Assembly (NCBI GenBank): GCA_036345935.2
Contig: JADWOT020000008.1
Location: 7,210,156-7,274,155, forward strand
DNA from: Taenia hydatigena
Lineage: Eukaryota; Platyhelminthes; Cestoda; Cyclophyllidea; Taeniidae
Direction: 5' to 3'
Length of the DNA stretch: 64,000 nt
The notes under the pieces were generated by a model. It had not been told where the DNA came from. It made no database searches and saw only the letters and a program-made list of their open reading frames with translations. The translations under genes and the position numbers were made by a program. Of the stretch, positions 25,685 through 38,205 are shown in pieces; within the stretch, counting starts at the first letter, position 1; each line of letters begins with the position of its first letter.

Positions 25685-26058
25685 TTAGTACTTTGTTTTT
25701 TCGGGTTGCAGGTTCCAATCAGGGTCATAGAAGTGACCATATTGCCCTAGCTGCGTAGGTTGGCCTCCGAGTCATGCCTGTAGCTAGTTTCCCTCCGCCT
25801 GTTGAATATATATGTTCTACCCTAGTGTTCTGTAGCGTCCCGAGGCTTCCTCTGGGGCAAAAGAAGACAGAATGCTAGGGTAGAATATATATATTCAAAG
25901 GCCAGAGGGAAATAGACTGCTGGCATGGCCCGGCGGCCAGCGCACGCCACTAGGGCAGTACGGCCACCTCTGTGACCTTTATTAAAGTCGGTAGTTCCAA
26001 CAAACACAGTACTACAGTTCTGCACTCCTTTGCCTTCAAGGTAGCCTCTGGACGCTAC
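25685..26058 (+). mobile_element. TRIM-family LTR interrupted by a nested LTR
   Basis: The outer plus-orientation LTR starts TTTAGTACTTTG. It stops at CCCTAGTGTTC (25830) and resumes at GTTCTGCACTCCTTTGCC (26017), ending CTGGACGCTAC. The inserted copy at 25831-26016 is in the opposite orientation. The outer LTR has no partner nearby. Confidence 0.8.
25831..26016 (-). mobile_element. Nested solo LTR of the TRIM family
   Basis: A 186-bp LTR starting TGTAGCGTCCCGAGGC and ending AGTACTACA, inserted within another LTR. GTTC lies on both sides and the following TG makes the exact boundary ambiguous, consistent with a 4-6 bp target-site duplication. It carries the AATATATATATTC core. Confidence 0.85.
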
Positions 26059-26780
26059 GCCTAGATTTTCATAGAAGTGCTAGTAAAGTGCTAATAAACA
26101 AAAAAATTCAAAAAAATGGTAAAGCAAAATTGGCTTCAGGTGAAAAATTTTCGCTAACAAAATCGGTTATTATGGGCAATCCAATTTTGACACACATATG
26201 TGCAGCAACCCAACAATTAGCATTGGAAAAATGAATTGATCCATAATGATTCATAGCAAGTGGCACATAAATCCTTATATGTGATTTGCATACACTGAAT
26301 CTGTATTTGTTTTGTATTTTCCCACTGGGCACATCAAAATCGTGTGTTCTGCGTTATCCATTTCTTGTCGATGTGTGCAGTGCCTATTATGTTATATTTC
26401 GTTATTGCAATGTGACAATCTATTTCTGCCTACATGCATCTTTGATCCTAGTATTGCGGCGAGTGTATTAGGTCGAGTTACTAAGGCTTTTACTCCAGCC
26501 TTCCCTTACAAATATCTGCTCTTGCACTTTTCAAGGTGGATTTAACTACAAATACTTGTATGATGGATGGCACGAAAAGATTTCATCTGTAGAATCTTCC
26601 AAGGCAAATTGTAGCAGATGGGTCTTGTTGCGATACGTTAGGTGGTAGATGCACTAAGTTCTTCGCTGAAAATGGAAACCGCAATCAGACAAGCCTCGTG
26701 GAAACGAGAACATTGTCAACTCTTCATGAAGATTTAGGTTGTTTCGACAATTTTAAAATGCATTCTTCTCTTTTTTAGAA

Positions 26781-29277
26781 ATGGAGAACGATTTCTTAGA
26801 TAACTCGAAATCAAGTTCAACACGTAACCTTACCCTTGAATCTCTACTGGATGCGCAGGGGCCCAAGGAAGGTTCTCCGGGCGACGGTAGCAAACGGAAA
26901 ACCTCTGAATTTGAAGATTATGTGGTTCATCCTATACCACCAACTAAGCGACCTCGTGGGCAAATTTTCCGAGCAAAAGAGGCCTGTTTGGAATTGATAG
27001 CCATTCTTCTCCAACAGGATGTCAACGGGTTCTTCCACTTTTCTCCTAAAAAGGTACTTAGCTTACATTCAAGCTCTGGATCTTCGAATTATCTTTCACG
27101 TTGCAAATTGCTCACCGCCGTCCCTTCTGCAGTAGATTCCTTCAAAACCTTAGTAATTTTAGTCTGCGGTTATTTTCCTGCTATATGTTTTGAGGCTTTC
27201 TACCCAATTCACGAGTCAGGAACTTGGCTGTTCACAAGCTTTTACCTTTTGTCATTGTTTCTATGATAGAAATATGAAATTCTACTGGCATTCTGGTTCT
27301 TAATGCTGGTGTTCCATTAACTATCCTCGTTACTTTAGGCGAAAAATGGTGATGCCCTCACAACACTGAGTCTGCGTGCGTTGGAGCGCTTTGTTCACAC
27401 TAACAAGATAAAAAACGTGAAGCATTTGCGTGAGTACGTGGAGGAACTTTTTGCTTCCTACCAGCATGTTACTTCGCTCCCTTCGGCGTCTACTCCATTA
27501 GAAGGTGGTGCGGCGGTTGCGGCTGAAGCTGCGCGCCTTGCTGCTCTCGCCAGACGCTGGTTTGAAAGTATTGGAGAGGACTCCGATCTGATGTGTGAGC
27601 CTCTTTATGGTCCTGCGGCTTCCAACGATGCTAACGAGGTGACAGCACTTGGCCTCCTCAATCCTGATAATCGAGGTCTTGTCAGTTCCACTGAACGCGT
27701 TCGCACTATCGGAGAAGAGGTCAGGCTCCCTTATTTCATCACACTACTTTGGTCATGTAGACTAGCGAAATCATTGTATCCTCACTCGCCTCAAACACGT
27801 ACCAAACCTGTGTTTACGTACGAATGCTCCAGCTGAGCACGTTGAAATAGACTCTGACCTAAGTTATTTGCTGCGTTTAAGGTGGGTCAGTTGTCTTTTG
27901 GCACCCATCTCTCACAAAACGGTGGGTATCGTGAGGACCGTCGAAATCGAGTGATTCCCTACACCTACCTCAACTACGGCCCATACGCAAGTTTTGGACC
28001 ATCTTTCGATAGTGGAGCCTCAAATTGCAGTCCAGAGGCAAACCAACTCCTTCTCTCCACCTCCTGGCTTCCCGCGCGTATGCTTTACTCCCTGGAGGCA
28101 CGAGAGGACGCGAGTACTTTGGGTGATGGGGAGGATGATTGTCCTTGGGACCATCTACGGTGTGTTGCCGAGGCGGAGGATGACATGGAATTGCAAGCGG
28201 CATTGACGGACTGTGCGGCGGAGTGGAAGGAGGCGCGTGAGGCTAGTCGAATTTTGGAGGCCATCATTCCACCCGTCATCTGTGGCGATCATCCCGATGG
28301 CGACTTTAAACTCTACCTAGCCAACGCCATCACTCGCAACCTCCCGGTGTGTGAAATAGCTGAGACTGAACCATCTATCCTTGAGGCTCCTAAAACCGCG
28401 TCTGGTAAGCTTTATCTGCTAGAGGTCATTGAATCGCTTTCTATGTTAGCCAGCTTATGACCCAGCTCGATTATCATTCAAGTATCAAATGGTTTCCTGA
28501 TCTGGTTACCGTCATTCTATGACTAATATCTTCTAATGGTGCACATTTTATGCGTATCCATGCCACACTCACAGGATTTAACGATGGAAAGCGGATATGC
28601 TCTCTTTGATTTCAACAAAGTAAACTTCCTCCACCGTTTAAATTTACCTACAAGCAAGTGCGACCTGAACACTTCAGGTCTTCGATAATTTTGAATGGCA
28701 CTTAGTTTGACGCACTCATACACAGAAATTCGCCACACAAATTTGTTACGTGCAAGTTGAGCATATATTTGCTATTGAAAACAGGCGGTGGATCATGAAG
28801 TTAGATGGCTGTGAATATGGTGACTTTCTTTCAGCTTGATATCCAAAATACGTACTGCGCGGGGGTTACGATAATCTTGTTCTACTTGCAGATCAAGCTC
28901 CGCCAGTGGCAACGCCAGGAGATGCTAGTAAGGAGGCAGATGAGGTGAAGGATGAGAAAGAGGCTGGAGAAGAGAGAGTAAACGAGGAGTTACTGGAGGA
29001 GTCCTCACGTCTGCTGCGAGACCTCTACAGCGCACAACAACGTCGGCTAGGTGACTTTTCGTCCGCTGCGCTTGCAGAAGAGCGTAGTCTCCGGGCTTGC
29101 GGACGTGAGATGCGCACAGCTACTCAACTGGCTAGCAAGCTGGTAAGCCTAGTGGGTCGCCTCACCCGCGGGCCCGGGGACATCCTAACCTCACGGGAGC
29201 CTGTTCGGCGCGCCCTGGGCCTAGACCCAGCGGCTCCTGTGCTGACTCCCAGCGAGACCATCGATCTCCTCTTATAA
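26781..29277 (+). CDS. BRD7/BRD9 homologue with degenerate bromodomain (SWI/SNF subunit family)
   Basis: BRD7 and BRD9 are subunits of PBAF and non-canonical BAF chromatin remodellers. Exons: 26781-27053, 27339-27719, 27882-28404 and 28892-29277; phases agree and give about 520 residues. The C-terminal DUF3512 region is clear: TALGLLNPDNRG, YREDRRNRVIPYTYLNYGPY, SFGPSFDS, and a final LLRDLYSAQQRRLGDF coiled helix followed by GDILTSREPVRRALGL, all colinear with human BRD7. The N-terminal half has LELIAILLQQDVNGFFHF, matching the first bromodomain helix. The ZA loop is shortened and the PMDF motif is absent. The BC-loop asparagine (NAMIYN in BRD7) is replaced by YQHVTS. A basic TKRPRGQ precedes the domain. 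An additional upstream exon is possible. Confidence 0.88.
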
Positions 29278-30813
29278 CAAGGATGAGAGCTACACATCCA
29301 TCGAACCCTTTTCTATTCACTTGTAAATTTACATCTTTAAGTGCATGTATAATATGTACTGGGGAAGCTGTCAACACGGTGTGGCGCGGGTTTTGTCGCA
29401 GTGGCGAGCGCTGGGCGGTATTGCGCTTGCATGGGCACGGGGAACGGATGTTCGTTCTATCTTCGGAAAAAAAACCTGCGATGAGGAATGTCATTAAAGG
29501 GGGTATATTAAACGTACATCGAAAACCAAAATAGATCACTACGAAAGACATCAGATAATGTTAAAAAGCAAGAAAAACCCATTCCAAAAGAAAGTATTTG
29601 TGTGACGGGTCCCGATAAAAATTGTGAAAATGTTTTGTGAAATTTGTTTTAACTGGCGAAAATTCCATAGGACGCCATATTGCTTCAATGACGGAAGGGT
29701 GGCGTAAGTTGCTCTAATGTTCTGGTTCCTTGTTGTTTTCTTCTTAAAATTTTGTAAGATTGACTATGTTTTTTGCGTAAAGGAATCCGTATTTCGAAGT
29801 CATTTGCGGGTCAGTGCATATCTTATGCGACCCAGCTATTGCAAGTGTGGTTTCGAAGCTGAGAGGAGTGGACAATGTAACAGATCCGGAGCTTTGAAGT
29901 GTGTTAAGGGCCTAAAATAGACTGATAAGGTCACATGAAAACACAAGGATGGCCCTAAAAACATGTGGATTTGTTTGACGAATGTAAGTGGGAGTAAGCC
30001 CATAAGCAGGCGTCACCGCGACCGAAATACGACCATCTGCCTCACGCTTGCAAGTTTGTCTAGAATTGTATCCATTAACTTTGCCAATTTCATACACCAA
30101 AAAGCCTTACCTTTGCATTAAGAATAAATTTGTGTTATTTATTCCCTTCAGAAATCTTCTATTAAATGGATTTGATAAAAGAATAACCACTCATCCGCAG
30201 CAAAGAATTATAGATAAAACCAGGTATATAAAATTATGAACTGGTATTTCAAAGTTATTTTATGCAAATGTGTCATTTAACCATATTTCCCATTTCTATG
30301 ATTGCATTAAATGAGGCAGTAGACCGAACAAAACAATATAATGGGGACATATGTCATATGTAAAGTTCGCAAAAGAAAACTCCAAAAAAAATCAAAGGAG
30401 GAGAACATAAAGTATCCCAGAAAGCCATTAGGATGGAAAGAATCTGCGATGCGCAAACATTACAAAACAAAAACACAGGACAAAAGGAACCAAAGGCAGC
30501 CACACAAGAAGAGAAAAATGTAAAAACAAGCGCAATGGGATAAAGAAGCAAAGGAAAATCCGGAAAAGGCAAGTCAAAAGGAAGTTAAAACACGCCATCA
30601 AAATCACGTAAAACGCAAAAAGTTCCAAAAAACCTTCATAGAGGTCAAAAAATACAGAGCCTCATGTCTCCTTTCTAAGGGTACTAAGCATTAAGATGGC
30701 AGCCATACGACGTAAATTATGCGCAACAACGCTGCCCTAAAAAAAAAAGCTCAGAGAACCCAAATTGTCCTTTAATAATGGCAAATGTTTCCAAGTGTCA
30801 ATGAATTTCGAAA
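29278..30813. other. 3' flank and intergenic sequence
   Basis: Probably includes the BRD7/9 3' UTR; an ATTAAA lies near 29491. A lysine-rich plus frame at 30341-30523 looks like A-rich low-complexity sequence rather than a gene. Confidence 0.4.
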
Positions 30814-30814
30814 G

Positions 30815-32219
30815 TAGATGGTCAACTTTTGCGGGTTCCGTGGTCAAGTAGCGGCAGAAGGGACAGGCAACGCCTCTGGTGTCTCCCAATGCACCATGTC
30901 GCGGAGTGTGGTAATGCCATTGTTTAATCGCTCTTTGAGGTGGATGTTGGCGCCTGGGAGAGGCGGGTTCATGTGTGTAAGTATTGTAGGTTGGAAGTGG
31001 TCGCGGTTGCGTTTGTAGGTGAGGCGACAGTCCTCCCAATGCCTGAGTACACTCTACCTGAAGTCCCTAAATTGGCAGTGAGGGAGCAGGAGCAGTGTGT
31101 AAGTTGATGCTGATGCGGTTTGCTTAGGTAGACGCTCTGTTCCACGGCGAGGGTGCCAAGGTGGCCAGGTTAGTTGGTCACGCCCGGTAGTGTTGGGCGA
31201 GGCCTTGCCTTTTTTCTTTCTGTTTTGTGTGCGTGTGCCTCTTCTCTGGCCAGTTGGTAGATGGTCAATGTTGGCGAGTTCCGTGTGCACGTAGGGGCAG
31301 AAGGAGCAGGCAACGCCTCTGGTGTCTCCCAATGCACCATGTCGCGGAGTGTGGTAATGCCATTGTTTAATCGCTCTTTGAGGTGGATGTTGGCGCCTGG
31401 GAGAGGCGGGTTCATGTGTGTAAGTATTGTAGGTTGGAAGTGGTCGCGGTTGCGTTTGTAGGTGAGGCGACAGTCCTCCCAATGCCTGAGTACACTCTAC
31501 CTGAAGTCCCTAAATTGGCAGTGAGGGAGCAGGAGCAGTGTGTAAGTTGATGCTGATGCGGTTTGCTTAGGTAGATGCTCTGTTCCACGGCGAGGGTGCC
31601 AAGGTGGCCAGGTTAGTTGGTCACGCCCGGTAGTGTTGGGCGAGGCCTTGCCTTTTTTCTTTCTGTTTTGTGTGCGTGTGCCTCTTCTCTGGCCAGTTGG
31701 TAGATGGTCAATGTTGGCGAGTTCCGTGTGCACGTAGGGGCAGAAGGAGCAGGCAACGCCTCTGGTGTCTCCCAATGCACCATGTCGCGGAGTGTGGTAA
31801 TGCCATTGTTTAATCGCTCTTTGAGGTGGATGTTGGCGCCTGGGAGAGGCGGGTTCATGTGTGTAAGTATTGTAGGTTGGAAGTGGTCGCGGTTGCGTTT
31901 GTAGGTGAGGCGACAGTCCTCCCAATGCCTGAGTACACTCTACCTGAAGTCCCTAAATTGGCAGTGAGGGAGCAGGAGCAGTGTGTAAGTTGATGCTGAT
32001 GCGGTTTGCTTAGGTAGATGCTCTGTTCCACGGTGAGGGTGCCAAGGTGGCCAGGTTAGTTGGTCACGCCCGGTAGTGTTGGGCGAGGCCTTGCCTTTTT
32101 TCTTTCTGTTTTGTGTGCGTGTGCCTCTTCTCTGGCCAGTTGGTAGATGGTCAATGTTGGCGAGTTCCGTGTGCACGTAGGGGCAGAAGGAGCAGGCAAC
32201 GCCTCTGGTGTCTCCCAAT
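30815..32219. repeat. 443-bp tandem repeat array
   Basis: The anchor ATGGTCAA recurs at 30818, 31261, 31704 and 32147, exactly 443 bp apart. Copies 2 to 4 are nearly identical (one C/T difference seen at AGACGCTC/AGATGCTC), while the first 60 bp of copy 1 is diverged. The array is cut by the N gap, so its true copy number is unknown. Each unit has a minus-strand open frame of about 109 codons (31170-31496 in one copy) containing LRHWEDCRLTYKRNRDHFQ, and a second overlapping frame rich in Pro, Thr and His. Because 443 is not a multiple of three, no frame stays open across units. I do not recognise the encoded peptide. Confidence 0.92.
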
Positions 32220-32319
32220 NNNNNNNNNNNNNNNNNNNNNNNNNNNNNNNNNNNNNNNNNNNNNNNNNNNNNNNNNNNNNNNNNNNNNNNNNNNNNNNNN
32301 NNNNNNNNNNNNNNNNNNN
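32220..32319. other. Assembly gap (100 N)
   Basis: Exactly 100 N, the conventional size for a gap of unknown length. It lies at the right edge of the tandem array, so it is probably a collapsed continuation of the repeat. Confidence 0.97.
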
Positions 32320-35300
32320 CACATACCTGATTTTATAGCACTTACTGTATATAAAGGTTTACTCTATGAGATTAAATTCATTCTATCCATCAATGGATTG
32401 TATTTTCACTAACTCCGGAAACACTACTGTTTCGAAGAAGTAGTATCATGTCCTTTAAAATAGACCGTTTCGTGTTTTGTGATCGCAAATTTGGCCTGTT
32501 GAAGCTACTGAAGACTTTGCATGTTGTCTGTATTTGGATGTGAAAGATCATCGCCTTGACAAGGCATTTGAAACCCTCTTCTTGATGTCTCTTTTTACCT
32601 GACTGTGGCGCCCTAGCCAGTGCAGTCGCATATCACAAGTTGTCATCCCCTGAAAGCAAGAAATCCAAAAGTCTGTTTGTCTTTGTACTTCATTTAAAAA
32701 GAATCCGAAATCTACCGTGTCCGTGATTAACGGTCTATACTGTCCCTTACTTATGTTCCCATGACTGAATACCTTAAAGGAGGCTGTGCTAAGCAAGAAC
32801 AAAGCACCATTCAAGGAAATACGATTCGTTTAAAAAAATATCTTTAAAATATTAAAGAACTTTGAACTATTTATTTCTGTGATATGTAGTCGTGCTATTG
32901 GACAAAGAATTAATTACACCTTGAAATCCTGCCTCACTGTTGAAAGTAACTTCCGAAGCAAATCCTACCATAGTCGAAACAATGCCAACTTCTCACATCT
33001 TCCCCTTAAACGCAAGTAAGCGCAGCTAAAAGCTTATTTGGGGTCAATTTTATTGAGGTTGATAGCATCGTTTGCGCGCCTTCTCACACCACTGACGCTC
33101 GAGGAAGCAGGCCATTCCTCTCTGATCTCCTGGTGCTTTCAACTACCAAGGCTAAAACCACCCTTGGGCTAACCTCTTCCAATCCACTCACCTCCAGAAA
33201 ATGCTTTTGTCGCATTGGTACTTAATGTTGTTCCACCGACCACAAAAGGTGGTTACTTTGCTGTTAGGCTTCGGGGAAGCGCTGCTACAAAGACCTTTGG
33301 AAGTCGAAGCATCTCATAACAAACCTTAAGTTGCTTTTTCACCTATAGTAATGCATTATCACTATCCTCGTTTTGTATTACGAGGAACTATATATTCGCA
33401 CAGCATAGCCTTGTCGATGTAAACGTTACATCTGTGTCACAACCCCTTGTAGGTCTTGTAGAATAATCCTGGGAGTTACTCCTCTCTTCAATTTTATGCT
33501 GTGGCAAGTTAAAAATAATAAAAGTGAATTGTTCATTTCTTTATTGTTGGGAAGTTGCTAAACTGGCAGACGAGATGAGTTTTGTGATGGAAATAAGATG
33601 CGCTTTAACCATACCGATGTACTTTGTGAAGGTGATAATAGCTTTTGACAGCATCCATGCTAATCATACAATTCTCTGTGAAGAAGAACAAGAAGTTTTA
33701 ACTTCTCCTGCGAGTATGAAGTGGCAACATCATTTGAAGTTCGTTTGCATACTTTCTTTTTCCTCCTTCCTCTGTCTCCCTACTCCTTCTTTTGCTATGT
33801 ACCTTTCCTATCCTTCCAACTTTTTTCATTCTTGTCCTACATTCGAGCGTTGACAAGTGCATTCTAATGGTTTACCGATGGAAGTTAAATTTGGCTGAGT
33901 GGAGATTTCATTGGTGCCATCTCTCATTGCTGACAATGCCAAGGTTGGTTACTGACCCACGGTTCGGCCTATTTTCAACTGATACCATATTCCGATTTAC
34001 GGCAAAGTGCAAAGAGTGTATGTGAAATGTGGCAGAATCCGTCACAAGTATAGTTAAAACAGCCATTGAAGGACTTTTGAAAGAAGGAAATTGGACTGGG
34101 GGGATGCGCCTGACATGCATATTTCCTCATTCGTCTTTGCCCATCGTGGATTGCATTTTTATGCCAACACTCGCAAATGGCCCTTTTGTGCTTCGAAGAG
34201 CCTGCTTCTTGCAAATCATCTCCGAGAGAGGTGGTAGCTTACACCTCCCTTTGTTTCGCTGCACCAGTTGAATGCATTTTTTCATAGGTGCTAAATATGT
34301 AAACGCGTGCTAGGAATGTAACCTTGACATTCCGTTTCCTCATACCTGCAGTACTTAAATCTATTTTTGGGAGTTGAACGATATAAAAGTCATCGTCTGC
34401 CTGTGGCCGACTCTTTTTAGCTCTTGAAGGCGAGGAGGACTAGTCGGTATAAACGAAAAGGGAGCGATAGCCCTCCAGTCCCCTCGACTGTTAATTAATT
34501 GAAGTGATGCCTGCAGATACTGAATGTAATGCAAATGCCTTCTTAATTTCCATCCTATTGTCTACAAATAAACCTCTTGTTAACGTGCGTTATACTCAAC
34601 GCGACGTAGCGTTTGCGATCACCATTGGCCTATACTTCAAAGACTCACCACTGCATACTACTGACATGTACTACTGTAAGCCCAGCTCAGTAGTATGTAG
34701 TTGGGCGTTGGAGGTAGAAAATTGAAACTTTAATGCTCCCCATTAAGCAGCTGAGGCTTCAATTTCTTCTCGGAACTTTGTAGCCACAAGTTGAGGAAAT
34801 GACCAAAAGTAAAGAAAATTTGCTACAAAAAACGATTTCAATTTGGATCATCTTCAAACTGCACGCCAGATTGAAGCCACAATCAGGTCGATGTTGAAGT
34901 GACATCGTTGACACACTTTGTGGCAACTTAAATTGCTGCTCGATACTTTCTTCAATCCGCTTCATCCCCCTTAATCAGGAAGAGGGCATAATCAAAATGA
35001 GGCAATTACTTTGTCAGGCTCGAAAATCTACAACTCCCAGCTGTCATTCTGAGGTTTGGAATTTGCAAAGGGCATGCTTTCTTGACACATGGAATGTCTT
35101 TCAATGGATAGCATTATCCTTCTAAAGGTCGACATCTAGCCATAAAAGTGGATTTTTTTTTTACCAAATCTCTGCAAATCTTGTAGAAAGCCTTTATTCT
35201 GGGCTTAATGTGATTAGTTCCTTGTAAAAATCCCCGAGTTCGTACAAATTGCTGCTTCTTTCATTGTTGCAGAAGGATAAGCAGTTATGAAAAAAATACC

Positions 35301-35337
35301 GACAAATGCATTGACTGGTATATTCACCGGTTTGTAG
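32320..35337. other. No exon recognised; probably intron or 5' region of the receptor kinase gene
   Basis: The glycine loop, catalytic lysine and alpha-C segment of the FGFR-like kinase should lie upstream of 35338, but I did not find them. Frames at 33524-33853 and 34029-34271 show no kinase motif. The missing exons may be short and overlooked, or lie in or beyond the gap. Confidence 0.4.
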
Positions 35338-38205
35338 GCCGATTACAAATGTTGGTTGAGTTGGCGCCTTATGGAAACCTTCGCGACTTTCTCATGGACC
35401 GCAGGCCGTGTGCTGGACAAAAAGTGATGAACCAGCCCCTCTCTCGACTCTCCACTCAACATCTTGTCAGCTTCGGGTTGCAAGTTGCACGAGGCATGGA
35501 CTACCTCACTAGACTGAATGTGAGCTACCCGACAAAACCCCTAACGCCCTGTGCCCCCTGAGCATCCCATTATCGCCTTACATAAATACGTGTTTCAGAT
35601 TGTCCATCGTGACCTAGCGGCCCGCAATATCCTCATTGGCAACAGGTTTGTGGCCAAAATAGCGGATTTTGGACTAACAAGAGCTGTCTGTGACTACTAC
35701 AGGAAATGTAGTGATGTAAGTTGTCCCATTCCACCTTAACTTGACAGTTTTACACACTATCTCTTTTTACAAATGAATACTACTTCTTACCGTTTTACCA
35801 CTTCCGTACAATAAGCATCGTCACCCAGTCATGAGCCACATCAGTTTTGCCACGTCATCGTTTGAAGAAGGCTTCTTTTTTTCCGTAAGTTCGGAGTAAA
35901 AATAGTTTGAAACAGTTGGTCTAGTTTTTCATGCCAAGAGTCATCCCTGAATAAATACCCTTTCTGCTTCTTAAATCCTGCTTCAAGCGAAGTTGCTTAT
36001 TCAATTTCACTTGGGCTCTCTCCACTCGTACCCACGAATGCTTAAGTATATGCATTAAAACGAGCATGCAATCCTCTGTCCTACTGCTGCAACTAAGGCC
36101 AGGGTGGACATGGTGAAGCAACAATTTTGCAGAAAATTAATCATTGGTAGTGGAACCAGAACCGAGTGTGTCATGTGCCGAGTCAAAAAACGACGCTGCG
36201 CCGAATTGCAAGACAGCCTTTGTCGCTCCTTCTGCGGTCATATAAATTGACTCCTACCGGCACCCACTGGAAGGCATCTTCATCAACATTTCATCCTAAC
36301 TATTGCTGGGGCGGAAAAGTGCGACAAGTATGCAAGCCTCCCAAAGTTTGTCAAGTGATGACAAGATTAAGAATCTTGGATGACAGGTTCATCCCCAAGA
36401 GAAAGCTTATCAAGGCGCAATACTTGACACAAATGCTAACATCGGCATTGAACATGCTATGTAAAAAAAAACAGCTATTGAGCTAGAGAGGTAGTGAAAT
36501 TAGCCGATAAGCCCGTTCATCTCCATGTTTATACTCATAGTTAATCATGCATATTCACCCATAAAATAGGTAATAAACATAGAAATTTTGTCCACATAAC
36601 AAAAAAGCATGATTTAGGTGAATTGCCGAAAATTATGTGGCCAAATGCATCAAAAGCAAGATCGTTTTGCGAGGCCATGTGGACTTCGCTTATTTCGCCG
36701 TGATCCAGTAGCGCTCTTGAAATGCTACTTTTATCGCGTTTGCAACTTTTGAAGCATTATCATTTTCGCACAATGTTGAGCTTTTGTACTGGATTGGTGC
36801 ATACGACGCTTGCAAGTGATTCTGTCTCCGATGTCGTTGAACATGGTTACTTTTTATTAGTCTCTTCTTTTTCTTGACCAGCTGAACTAAAAAGAACTGT
36901 TGGATGTCGAGAGCTGATTACCAAATTCCTTCACCTTCAACTTGTAAGCTGTGATCCATGACTTGATAAATGTGCAATAAATCCCGAAAGAAGCCTGAAA
37001 GTGCAAAACAATAAATTAGCCCCCTGGAAAAAAAACATCAAGTAATTAAAATTCCGGTTCTGAAATTCAAGTCAAAGAAATATTTCGCTGGGCCGTCTCG
37101 TTTAAATAGTAGTTAGAACACCTAACGTTTCCTGCTTCAGACGATCGTTTTGTTTAATTTTGGTACAGTACCTACTTACAAGCCGTGAGTAATATTGCAT
37201 GTGATGTTGATTACTTCGTTTTAGGGAAGACTGCCAATCAAGTGGATGGCTCCTGAATCCATATTTGATCGCCGATATACCGCCAAAAGTGATGTGTAAG
37301 CTGTCTGCATGCAAAACCCCTATGGCATCTTACTATCAGTGGTTTTTCAGTACTGCCACACAGATAAAATCACATCCAAATATTAAACCTTATTTAACAA
37401 GGTGAAATCAAATGCTTTTTCAAATGTCGCATCAACCATCACTTACCAATGGAAAATCCTGTTCTTTCTGAACAATTAATCAGTCATGCTATAACTCTTT
37501 GCTTGCAGTTGGTCTTTTGGAATTCTTCTGTGGGAGATTTTCTCCTTCGGTGGGACGCCTTATCCAACCCTCTCAGCAGAAGCACTCTTAAAGGCCCTTC
37601 AGCTGGGCTTTCGGAATGAGCAGCCACTCGCCTCGCCGGTATCCGTCTACAATCTCATGCTCGCTTGCTGGTCTATCGACCCGGCAGCCAGACCCTCCTT
37701 CGCTCATCTTGTATCCTCCCTCCAGCAAGTCTACGATGACACCACCGCTGCTGCCCACGAGCACGCTTCCTCGGCTTCGATGTCGTCGGCGTCTTCGTCG
37801 TCACTGTCGTCCACTTCTTCTTCATCTTCTTCCCGATCCTCCTCCCCCACCGTCTCCACCGTCTACTTGACCTTAAACAACACCATCACCAACGTCAACA
37901 CTAGCAATAACAACGAAGATCTACATAATTACAACAATCAGAGCGTGCACATCAGCACTGCCAGTCCTCCGATTTCCCCGTCGATCTATGAATCGACTGT
38001 GCCTCGAGCGTCTCTGTCAGAACAGTGTCCATCCTCCTCTCTCTCAGGGAATTTCCAAGGTCATCAGGGACCTCTGGGGCCGCCTACGGGTGCAGGCAGC
38101 AATGTGCTTGTAAATAATTGCTATGCCGAACGGGGACAGTACTTGCAGAGCATACACAAGGCCTTCTCCATGCATAGCAATTATGTTGTGGTAGGTCGTT
38201 TTTAA
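35338..38205 (+). CDS. FGF-receptor-like tyrosine kinase, 3' half of kinase domain and C-terminal tail (partial)
   Basis: Receptor tyrosine kinases of this type phosphorylate themselves and adaptors after ligand binding at the plasma membrane. Exons found: 35338-35519, 35599-35715, 37225-37295 and 37509-38205; phases agree. Motifs in order: hinge [22 protein letters not shown], catalytic loop [22 protein letters not shown] (DFG intact), activation-loop [28 protein letters not shown], then [20 protein letters not shown] and [12 protein letters not shown]. The order and the GNLRDFL, twin-tyrosine and GRLPxKWMAPE phrases fit FGFR best. A kinase insert after DRRP is short. The tail of about 160 residues is unusual, with a run of Ser (37770-37850), then Asn/Thr-rich and Pro-rich parts. 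The terminal exon may end at 38205 or splice after 38190. The ligand-binding, membrane and ATP-binding parts are not in view. Confidence 0.85.

Noticed and set aside
31054..31482. A 142-codon Pro/Thr/His-rich minus-strand gene repeated three times
   Set aside because: It is one frame of the 443-bp tandem unit. The period is not a multiple of three, and an overlapping minus frame looks equally open, so a repeated protein gene is not supported.
36166..36486. A 106-codon frame between receptor kinase exons
   Set aside because: It lies in the 1.5-kb intron between the DYYRK and GRLPIKW exons, which join in phase without it, and it has no recognisable domain.
37616..37870. Plus-strand frame rich in Pro, Leu and Arg
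   Set aside because: It is the alternative frame of the Ser-rich part of the receptor kinase exon. The kinase frame is fixed by [12 protein letters not shown].
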